A DNA stretch of 15,695 nucleotides from M3007 sp044350415 (GTDB taxonomy: Bacteria > Bacteroidota > Bacteroidia > Chitinophagales > Saprospiraceae), in NCBI GenBank assembly GCA_044350415.1, contig JBILHQ010000150.1:1-15695 (forward strand). The letters run 5' to 3'. The notes beneath the pieces are model-generated. The model saw only the letters and a list, made by a program, of their open reading frames with translations, made no database searches and was not told where the DNA came from. How positions within the stretch are numbered: the first letter of the stretch is position 1; every line of letters begins with the position of its first letter. This document shows, piece by piece, positions 7,862 through 13,226 of this stretch. The position numbers and the translations under genes were made by a program.

Positions 7862-9148
7862 ATGACATCTGCACCGCTGAAAACTTTTATTATTTACGCC
7901 CGCGAAGACCGCGACGCGCTGCTGGAATTGAAAAAACACCTCGTCCCCTTGGAGCGAAGGGGATAGATAACCGTATGGTACGATGGGGAGATCGTGGATG
8001 GTGAAGAATGGGAAAAATCGATTAAAACACAACTTGAAACAGCGCAAATTATCCTGCTTTTCCTGAGCGCCGACTTCTTCGCTTCCGATTATATCGAAAA
8101 AAAAAGAACTGAGAGATGCCCTGAAGCGGCACGAACGCGGCGAATCCACTGTGGTGCCGGTCATTGTGCGGCATTGTATCTGGCAAGAACATCCGGAAAT
8201 TAAAAAATTACAAGTGTTGCCCGACAATGCGATGCCAGTTTTTCACAAGAAACACTGGGACACCGATGAATCTTTAGCCAATGTAGCACAAGTTATTGCC
8301 CGGATTATAAAATCGAAGTTAGAGGCCACGGAGCGGGCAGCAGCAGAACAAAAAAGAAAGGAAGAAGAAGCCGCAAGAGCAGAAGAAGCCCGCAAACAAC
8401 GCGAAACAGTCGCCGCAGAGCAAAAAAGAAAAGAAGAAGAACTGCTACAAAAAACCCTCCCGGAAATGATCCCGGTCAAAGGCGGCACCTTCCAAATGGG
8501 CGAAAAAGGTATCGCAGAGCCAGTCCACTCCGTCACGCTCTCCGATTTTGAAATCGGCAAATACCCGGTGACCCAACAACGCTGGACAGCCATCATGGGC
8601 AGCAATCCTTCGCATTTCAAAGAGGATGATTTGCCAGTAGAGCAGGTCAGTTGGGATGATTTACAGGATTTTTTGAAAAAACTCAATACCACCCTTACAG
8701 GGGGACAAAAACCGTATCGGCTCCCTACCGAAGCCGAATGGGAATACGCCGCGCGGGGCGGCACCCAATCCAAAGGATTTCAATATGCCGGCAGTAATTA
8801 TTTGAACGAGGTGGGTTGGTACTGGGAAAACTCCGGCGACCAACCGCTTTCCGGAGAATGGGACGCCGAAAAGGTAACCAAAAACAATTGCCGCACTCAC
8901 CCTGTTGGGCAGAAAAATGCCAACGGACTCGGTATTCACGATATGAGCGGCAATGTATGGGAATGGTGCTCCGATTGGTACGACAACCGCAAACCAATCC
9001 TTCCGGCCCTGATACGGGCTCCTGCCGCGTTCGCTGCGGCGGCTCGTGTGGTGGTACACCTGCTCTCGCGCACGTCGCCAACCGCAGCTTCTGGCAACCC
9101 GACGTCCGCGCCTTCCTTATCGGTTTCCGCCTTGCCAGGACAAGTTAG
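7862..9148 (+). pseudogene. Broken TIR / coiled-coil / FGE-like (SUMF1-EgtB-PvdO) fusion gene
   Basis: The original protein can be followed across three lesions. ATG at 7862 opens a TIR domain (MTSAPLKTFIIYAREDRDAL) that is stopped by TAG at 7964-7966. The frame continues unchanged as ITVWYDGEIVDGEEW, so this is a nonsense change, plausibly TTG or CTG (Leu) to TAG. At 8097-8105 a run of nine A shifts the frame; with eight A the reading becomes EKKELRDALKRHERGES and runs on to PVIVRHCIW. A charged coiled coil with two RAAAEQKRKEEE-like repeats (about 8320-8450) joins to an FGE-like domain (GGTFQMG, YPVTQQRW, RLPTEAEWEYAARGG, MSGNVWEWCSDWYD). At 8991-8993 one base is missing, after which the other frame gives NPSGPDTGSCRV, GGS, VANRSF and IGFRLARTS, then TAG at 9146-9148. 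Intact relatives would be about 425-430 residues. TIR domains can act as NAD+ nucleosidases or signalling modules; the Glu of KKEL, a likely catalytic residue by family analogy, lies beyond both early lesions. Function is presumed lost. Confidence 0.85.
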
Positions 9149-9236
9149 TTTTTACCTTTTTTACCTTTTTTAAAAATACCGCTACAGGCGGCCGCCTCTA
9201 CGGTGATTTTACCTTGTTTTTAGGAAAACAAAAAAA
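9148..9236. other. Pyrimidine 9-mers and NotI-like palindrome downstream of the TIR-FGE remnant
   Basis: Three 9-nt units, (g/t)TTTTTACC, TTTTTTACC and TTTTTTAAA, run at 9148-9174. They are followed by the 12-bp palindrome AGGCGGCCGCCT (9186-9197), itself flanked by ACCG (9178-9181) and CGGT (9201-9204). No gene is visible. Confidence 0.6.
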
Positions 9237-9267
9237 GCGTCCGGCGATCTCCACGATCATCGGACGC
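9220..9267 (-). terminator. Intrinsic terminator of the DUF2442-DUF4160 unit
   Basis: Read on the - strand, a 31-nt hairpin (9267-9237) has a 7-bp GC-rich outer stem (GCGTCCG with CGGACGC) and an inner GATC/GATC stem around a 5-nt loop. It is followed by seven T (complement of A 9236-9230) and a further GTTTT. It lies about 20 nt after the DUF4160 stop. Confidence 0.88.
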
Positions 9268-9286
9268 TCCAGTATTTCTACCCCAC

Positions 9287-9547
9287 TTACTTTAAAGGAA
9301 TTATCTTGGACAAAGGCTCAAGATTTACTGCCTTTTCCCAGTTTTCGAGCAGTTCATCCTGGTGTAAAACGGCCCACTCAGTAACCATACCCAATGCTCT
9401 CGAAGGGATTTTTCCCTGAATAATCACTAAATCAATAATACTGATCAGGCATTCATCGTCACCATATTGTGCATGAAAGTGAGGCGGATTATGGTCTTCA
9501 AAATACATGGAAATGATAATTCCAAAGAAACAGCTAATCTGCGGCAT
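9287..9547 (-). CDS. DUF4160 family protein (possible toxin-antitoxin partner)
   Basis: The protein has 86 residues when started at ATG 9547. The N-terminus MPQISCFFGIIISMYFEDHN and the block PPHFHAQYGDD carry the family's signature histidines, followed by a variable strand and the helical end TEWAVLHQDELLENWEKA. A longer frame starting at 9586 exists, but DUF4160 proteins begin with MP-I, so the shorter start is preferred. The start lies inside the 3' end of the DUF2442 gene (14-nt overlap), which implies translational coupling. DUF4160/DUF2442 pairs recur in bacteria and have been suggested as toxin-antitoxin-like modules; which member would be toxic, and whether this one is, is inference. 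Confidence 0.86.
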   Translation of the reverse strand: MPQISCFFGIIISMYFEDHNPPHFHAQYGDDECLISIIDLVIIQGKIPSRALGMVTEWAVLHQDELLENWEKAVNLEPLSKIIPLK

Positions 9548-9830
9548 GACTAATAGTGGCTTGTTGCTGTTGGCGAAACTGCTCAAAAGTCAGTCCTTTT
9601 ATCTTTAAAAAAAGGCTGTCAGGGTCTAAATCGACCATATCGTTCCAAACCAGAGCATTCGTTTCCGGGTTAATACGGACCTTTGCAAATAAATCATCGT
9701 CGTCCCACATTTTGAATACGCCCCGGCCGGATAAATAGGCCAGATCAACGACACCTTCTGTTCCATCCTCATACTGAAGAAACAAAACATAATCCGGGCG
9801 TGCTACTGCTTTAATAAGTAATGGAAACAT
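9534..9830 (-). CDS. DUF2442 family protein, first gene of a coupled pair
   Basis: This 98-residue protein matches DUF2442: an N-terminal AVARPDYVLFLQYEDGTEGVVDL strand pair, then LSGRGVFKMWDD, and the conserved VWNDMVDLDPDSLF block near residues 60-72. The C-terminal tail is Gln-rich (RQQQQ) and is overlapped by the start of the DUF4160 gene. ATG at 9830 is 16 nt downstream of a TACCTTTG promoter element, a very short leader. Both genes share this promoter and the terminator at 9220-9267, so they form a compact two-gene operon. Biochemical function is unknown; a regulatory or antitoxin-like role is inferred only from the pairing. Confidence 0.88.
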   Translation of the reverse strand: MFPLLIKAVARPDYVLFLQYEDGTEGVVDLAYLSGRGVFKMWDDDDLFAKVRINPETNALVWNDMVDLDPDSLFLKIKGLTFEQFRQQQQATISHAAD

Positions 9831-9845
9831 AATCTGAATTTAATA

Positions 9846-9876
9846 CAAAGGTATGGGTTTTGACAAAATAGAGAAA
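9846..9876 (-). promoter_or_regulatory. Promoter of the DUF2442-DUF4160 operon
   Basis: On the - strand TACCTTTG (9853-9846) is an exact TAnnTTTG -7 element. TTTC stands 19 nt upstream of it, one mismatch from the TTTG -33 element. The ATG follows the -7 box by 15 nt. Confidence 0.6.
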
Positions 9877-9910
9877 TGAAAAAATATTTGAAGGTAACTG
9901 TCGAATAAAC

Positions 9911-9952
9911 AAACAAAAAAAGCGCCAGACAATCTCAACGATCATCCGGCGC
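9911..9952 (-). terminator. Intrinsic terminator of the ECF sigma factor gene
   Basis: On the - strand a 31-nt hairpin (9952-9922; outer stem GCGCC with GGCGC) is followed by seven T (complement of A 9921-9915) and GTTTG. It lies 32 nt after the sigma gene stop. Its sequence is a close relative of the terminator at 9220-9267. Confidence 0.86.
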
Positions 9953-9984
9953 TCCTTCCTGTAAAGGTGTCATCCTGTAAAGGA

Positions 9985-10569
9985 TCAATTCAGTACCATT
10001 TCTTTCTCCGACATCAGTTTGCGGATATTAATAAGTGCATAACGCATACGACCCAGAGCGGTGTTGATGCTTACACCAGTAAGACCGGCGATTTCTTTGA
10101 AACTCATATCGGCATAGTGCCTAAGAATCACTACTTCGCGCTGCTCCTCGGGCAATGAATCCACTAAATAGCGGATACGATTGTGCGTTTCGCTGCGCAT
10201 GATGATTTGATCGGGACCGTCGTCGCTGTGGCGCAATACGTCGAAAATGTCGAAATCTTCGGTGGGACTGAGGTGGGAGCGGCGTTTGTTACGACGGTGG
10301 TAGTCCACACACATATTATACGAAATACGCATGGCCCATTGGACGAATTTACCTTCGTGGTTGTATTTACCACGGCGTAAAGTGTCAATGATTTTGATAA
10401 ACACTTCCTGGAAAATATCTTCTGCCAATGCGTGATCCTTCACGAACAGGTAGATAGAAGTGTAAATTTTAGACTTGTAACGATGGAGAAGCACCTCAAA
10501 GGATTGTTCGTCACCATCAACATAACGTGCGATCAATTCATGATCGTTGAGCATGGGCATAACTTGCAT
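9985..10569 (-). CDS. ECF-family RNA polymerase sigma factor (sigma-70 family)
   Basis: The protein has 194 residues from ATG 10569; ATGs at 10560 and 10554 and a TTG at 10575 are alternatives. No Shine-Dalgarno helps, and family members usually begin just before the DHELI..YVDGDEQ segment, so one of the later ATGs may be the true start. The sigma region 2 module spans LLHRYKSKIYTSIYLFVKDHALAEDIFQEVFIKIIDTL and the -10 recognition helix up to SYNMCVDYHRR. Region 4 is LPEEQREVVILRHYADMSFKEIAGLTGVSINTALGRMRYAL, a helix-turn-helix for the -35 element. This close match to a widespread Bacteroidota ECF group is seen in the sequence. No anti-sigma gene is next to it, so control is likely transcriptional or by a distant partner. 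It is transcribed alone from a consensus promoter to its own terminator. Confidence 0.94.
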   Translation of the reverse strand: MQVMPMLNDHELIARYVDGDEQSFEVLLHRYKSKIYTSIYLFVKDHALAEDIFQEVFIKIIDTLRRGKYNHEGKFVQWAMRISYNMCVDYHRRNKRRSHLSPTEDFDIFDVLRHSDDGPDQIIMRSETHNRIRYLVDSLPEEQREVVILRHYADMSFKEIAGLTGVSINTALGRMRYALINIRKLMSEKEMVLN

Positions 10570-10700
10570 AAGCAAAACAGTCGGTTTGGCTAAAAACCAG
10601 GTAAAATCTGAAAGATTTAAGTGGTGTACAAGTTATTACCAATAAGCAGAAAAGCAGTTGTTGATGAAATAAATACGAACGTAAAGTGCGTTTGTGAATT

Positions 10701-10731
10701 CAAAAGTATGGTATTAATCTAACACCACAAA
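10701..10731 (-). promoter_or_regulatory. Consensus Bacteroidota promoter of the ECF sigma gene
   Basis: On the - strand TTTG (10731-10728), a 19-nt spacer and TACTTTTG (10708-10701) match TTTG-N19-TAnnTTTG exactly. This predicts transcription starting near 10694 and a leader of about 125 nt. Confidence 0.8.
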
Positions 10732-10827
10732 GTTTTTTTAAGAATTTTAACATTTTTTTATTTCCACCGTACAACCCAAAGAAGACAACCTGCGCCGGAG
10801 AATAACCAATCTTTGTTGGTTTTTACC

Positions 10828-10835
10828 TACCTTTG
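10828..10835 (+). promoter_or_regulatory. -7 promoter element upstream of the acidic orphan
   Basis: TACCTTTG is an exact TAnnTTTG match, 73 nt before the ATG at 10909. No TTTG lies at the usual distance; the nearest (10812-10815) is too close with a 12-nt spacer. Confidence 0.45.
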
Positions 10836-10908
10836 CATAATTCAGGAACAATGAGACCAATAAGTTGTTGGTTTTTATTGATTCCTTTTTACACCATAAT
10901 TATATACA

Positions 10909-11391
10909 ATGAAGTTTGTTTCCGAAGATATTATTGACAAAGTGATTGAGGAACTGGATGCGCTGGATGAAAACCAGTACGAGTCCCGTATGGAGGCCTT
11001 TGCCCGTTCACAGCCTGTAATCGTCGCTTATTTGTTCGATGAAGAGAATTTTCATTTACTCACGGAAGATGAAAAAGGCTTTTTACAATACCTCGCACTG
11101 ATCATCTGGATGTCAAATGAAAAGGTCAATCCTGATACTGAACCTGTAAGTGAAGAAATGATCGGGGAGGCGGAAGAAAAGAATTACGCCCTCCTCGAAG
11201 AGGCTACCGGCAAAAACTTCCGGGACCGCCTCAATATCTTTTTCACGGACTACTCTCAGGAAGATTTGCTGGCATTTGCGGAAGAAGCCGTACTCGAAGA
11301 CGAAGACGATCCGGAAGCATTGATCTCCAAAGAAGGTCGCGAACCTGTCTTTATTGCTGCAAAGACAATTATAGACGCATTAATTTATTAG
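10909..11391 (+). CDS. Acidic protein of unknown function
   Basis: I do not recognise a named family for this 160-residue protein. It is strongly acidic, rich in Glu and Asp, and predicted mostly helical. The first third includes IIDKVIEELDALDENQYESRM and AFARSQPVIVAYLFDEENFHLLTEDEK, then a hydrophobic helix (FLQYLALIIWM). An acidic tail (EAVLEDEDDPEALISKEG) follows, then a short apolar end (FIAAKTIIDALIY). There is no signal peptide and no clear metal or nucleotide motif, so it is probably cytosolic and may be a binding protein. Codon use resembles the neighbours, so it looks like a native gene. It is divergent from the ECF sigma gene and upstream of obg in the same direction, with a 118-nt gap. 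ATG at 10909 is the first in frame with the acidic helix. Confidence 0.8.
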   Translation: MKFVSEDIIDKVIEELDALDENQYESRMEAFARSQPVIVAYLFDEENFHLLTEDEKGFLQYLALIIWMSNEKVNPDTEPVSEEMIGEAEEKNYALLEEATGKNFRDRLNIFFTDYSQEDLLAFAEEAVLEDEDDPEALISKEGREPVFIAAKTIIDALIY

Positions 11392-11509
11392 TGAGGAACG
11401 AGAAGAGTGAAGAGCATAGATTACACTGACAAGCAGGTCGAATTTACTTCGACAGCCCTATGAAGGATGTAATGTACTTTCCCCATTCCTTACACCTATT
11501 ACAACGAAT

Positions 11510-12505
11510 ATGTCTGATCAAAATTTTGTAGATTACGTAAAAATAATGTTCCGCAGTGGAAAGGGAGGCGCGGGCAGTGTACACTTTTTCCGGGGCCCGG
11601 CGATGCCGAATGGCGGTCCAGATGGTGGTGATGGTGGCCGTGGTGGTCATATTATCCTGGAAGCAGATCCACAGGAATGGACGCTCCTGTCGTTAAGATA
11701 CTCCAAACATATCTTTGCTGAAGACGGTCAGTATGGCCGCGGTGGCCTGAAAAGCGGCTCCGACGGCAAGGACATCATTGTAAAGGTACCACTGGGAACT
11801 GTTGCCAGAGATGCGGAAAGCGGTGAAGTAATTATGGAAATTACGGAACCCGGCGAACGCGTTATCCTGTTCAATGGCGGCCGCGGCGGCAAAGGAAATA
11901 CCTTTTTTAAAAGTTCCACGCACCAGACACCGCGTTACGCACAGCCAGGCGAAGAAGGTACAGAAACCTGGGTGATCCTCGAGCTGAAAATTTTGGCCGA
12001 TGTTGGATTGGTTGGTTTTCCAAATGCTGGAAAAAGCACCTTATTGGCTGCGGTTTCTGCGGCCAAACCTAAAATTGGCGATTATCCGTTTACCACCCTC
12101 ACGCCTAATCTGGGTATTGTATCGCCCCGTCCGGGCCAAACTTTTATCATGGCCGATATTCCGGGCATTATCGAAGGAGCACATGAAGGAAGGGGAATTG
12201 GGCACCGTTTCTTGAGGCATATTGAACGAAACAGTATTCTGTTATTTATGATACCCGCCGATACTGACCGGAAAATCAGCGATGAGTACGATATCCTGAT
12301 CAATGAATTACAGCAGTTCAACCCTGATTTGCTGGATAAACCCCGGGTACTGGCCATCAGTAAGGCCGATTTGATCGATGCCGACCTGGAAAAAATGCTG
12401 AAACCAACACTGCCCAAAGATATCCAGGTAATTTATATTTCTGCAGTCACTGGGAAAAACATTCAGGTGCTGCAGGATTTACTGTGGAAGGTACTGAATG
12501 ACTAA
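11510..12505 (+). CDS. obg: Obg/CgtA family ribosome-associated GTPase
   Basis: The protein has 331 residues. The glycine-rich Obg domain occupies about 1-159 (SGKGGAGSVHF, GGPDGGDGGRGG, GRGGKGN, ..QPGEEG). The GTPase domain follows: G1 GFPNAGKST at 169-177, G2 FTTLTPN around 194-200, G3 DIPG at 216-219, G4 SKAD at 284-287 (SKAD in place of NKxD) and G5 SAVTG at 311-315. It ends soon after G5 and lacks the C-terminal OCT domain found in some Firmicutes and actinobacterial Obg proteins, as is usual for short Obg versions. The family binds the 50S subunit and ppGpp and acts in ribosome assembly and growth control. ATG at 11510 gives the standard N-terminus (V.I.F.SGKGG). No Shine-Dalgarno is seen. 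The next gene is convergent. Confidence 0.96.
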   Translation: MSDQNFVDYVKIMFRSGKGGAGSVHFFRGPAMPNGGPDGGDGGRGGHIILEADPQEWTLLSLRYSKHIFAEDGQYGRGGLKSGSDGKDIIVKVPLGTVARDAESGEVIMEITEPGERVILFNGGRGGKGNTFFKSSTHQTPRYAQPGEEGTETWVILELKILADVGLVGFPNAGKSTLLAAVSAAKPKIGDYPFTTLTPNLGIVSPRPGQTFIMADIPGIIEGAHEGRGIGHRFLRHIERNSILLFMIPADTDRKISDEYDILINELQQFNPDLLDKPRVLAISKADLIDADLEKMLKPTLPKDIQVIYISAVTGKNIQVLQDLLWKVLND

Positions 12506-12577
12506 TGGTTGGAGATCGGTGCTATTTATGAGTAGTTTTTTTGATTTCAGATTTCAGAGGTAAGATTTGGGTGCTAT

Positions 12578-12599
12578 GGTTGCTGAGCCTGTCGAAGTA
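12578..12599. repeat. Common dispersed repeat (GGTTGCTGAGCCTGTCGAAG type)
   Basis: GGTTGCTGAGCCTGTCGAAG and its complement form (CTTCGACAGGCTCAGCAACC) recur between genes in many Bacteroidota genomes. Only one full copy lies in the window, just after the DUF5995 stop, with a partial echo (ACTTCGACAG) near 11446-11455. This identification rests on memory of the motif, not a search. Confidence 0.4.
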
Positions 12600-12602
12600 T
12601 GG

Positions 12603-13139
12603 TTAGGGGCCTGCATGATTCCAAGGGAAGAAAAATACCCATTGTGACAAATTGGGAGAAACCCGGCTGATCTGCTGTTGCAATTCATTTATCAGGCCTT
12701 CTAAGATATCATTAACGACCATAAAATCGGCTTTGATCTCCTGTACTTTGTCGCCTAATGTGATAGTTGCTCCTGTTACCCCCAAGTCAAGGTTGATGTG
12801 CGCATTCATGCCCATCATCAGGTGTTGGAGGATGGTAAGTTGTTCGTTTTTGGCAGCAAAAGCGAGTGCCCAAGATTTGGAAACCGGACCATTGAACTGG
12901 TAATTCCGGTAAGCATCTATGTAGAACCGGGCAAACCTGACATCAAATTTTTCCATTCGCTCCTTGTCGGCAAAACGCCCGTCCTGTATTCCTTTTTTGA
13001 TTTCGGCAGTAGTACGGCGGTAAACGTAAGCGAAAATGCTCAGGTAATTGCGGTTAGCCACGCATTCATCAATGATCTTGTCGAGTTCGAGCAGAACTTC
13101 ATCAATAGATTGCGGGTCGGGTAAATTTAGGTTGGACAT
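12603..13139 (-). CDS. DUF5995 family protein, apparently C-terminally shortened
   Basis: The protein has 178 residues. SIDEVLLELDKIIDECVA opens it, then FAYVYRRTTAEIKKGI, FADKERMEKFDVRFARFYIDAY, SWALAFAA and the signature LQHLMMGMNAHINLDLGV (residues about 109-126), which identify DUF5995. Function of this family is unknown. Relatives continue past the SPNL segment with another 40-60 residues, including an FSI..ARDGAW-type helix. Here the frame instead ends in SQWVFFFPWNHAGP and TAA, and no sequence of the missing part is visible in other frames down to the end of obg. Either the gene has been truncated by a deletion or this is a short variant. It follows clpB in the same orientation, 87 nt after its stop codon, separated by a large hairpin. 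Confidence 0.8.
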   Translation of the reverse strand: MSNLNLPDPQSIDEVLLELDKIIDECVANRNYLSIFAYVYRRTTAEIKKGIQDGRFADKERMEKFDVRFARFYIDAYRNYQFNGPVSKSWALAFAAKNEQLTILQHLMMGMNAHINLDLGVTGATITLGDKVQEIKADFMVVNDILEGLINELQQQISRVSPNLSQWVFFFPWNHAGP

Positions 13140-13152
13140 GTTAATCAGTTAA

Positions 13153-13217
13153 TGAGTTACCAGTCGTAAAGTACACTTAAGCAATGCTTGACGGTGTAAT
13201 CTACGACTGATAACTCA
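13153..13217. repeat. 65-nt imperfect palindrome between clpB and the DUF5995 gene
   Basis: TGAGTTACCAGTCGTA (13153-13168) pairs with TACGACTGATAACTCA (13202-13217), 15 of 16 positions. Inside it TACAC/GTGTA (13172-13176 with 13194-13198) and TTAAGC/GCTTGA extend the stem toward a small loop. There is no T-run on either strand directly after it, so a simple intrinsic terminator is unlikely. RNA processing, partial attenuation or a repeat family are possible. Confidence 0.75.
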
Positions 13218-13226
13218 TCAACAACC

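Larger units (their letters stand above)
10576..10908. other. Divergent intergenic region between sigma factor gene and acidic orphan
   Basis: It holds the sigma gene's leader of about 120 nt, its promoter, AT-rich tracts (10733-10760), the -7-like box TACCTTTG at 10828-10835 for the rightward gene, and a 28-codon frame at 10851-10937 overlapping that gene's start. Confidence 0.6.

Noticed and set aside
8951..9173. Native C-terminus NRKPILPALIRAPAAF... for the FGE-like protein
   Set aside because: This frame loses all FGE motifs; the alternative frame restores GGS, VANR and GFRLA, so the observed tail is a frameshift product.
9287..9586. Longer 99-residue start for the DUF4160 protein
   Set aside because: The extra 13 residues do not fit the family, whose members start with MP-I, and would deepen the overlap with DUF2442.
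11437..11453. GTCGAA-TTTAC-TTCGAC mini-hairpin as an operator for obg
   Set aside because: A 6-bp arm is expected by chance at this scale and it overlaps a fragment of the common TTCGACAG repeat.
12506..12602. Intrinsic terminator after obg at the T7 run near 12535
   Set aside because: No GC-rich stem precedes the T-run; only a 3-bp CTA/TAG pairing is visible.
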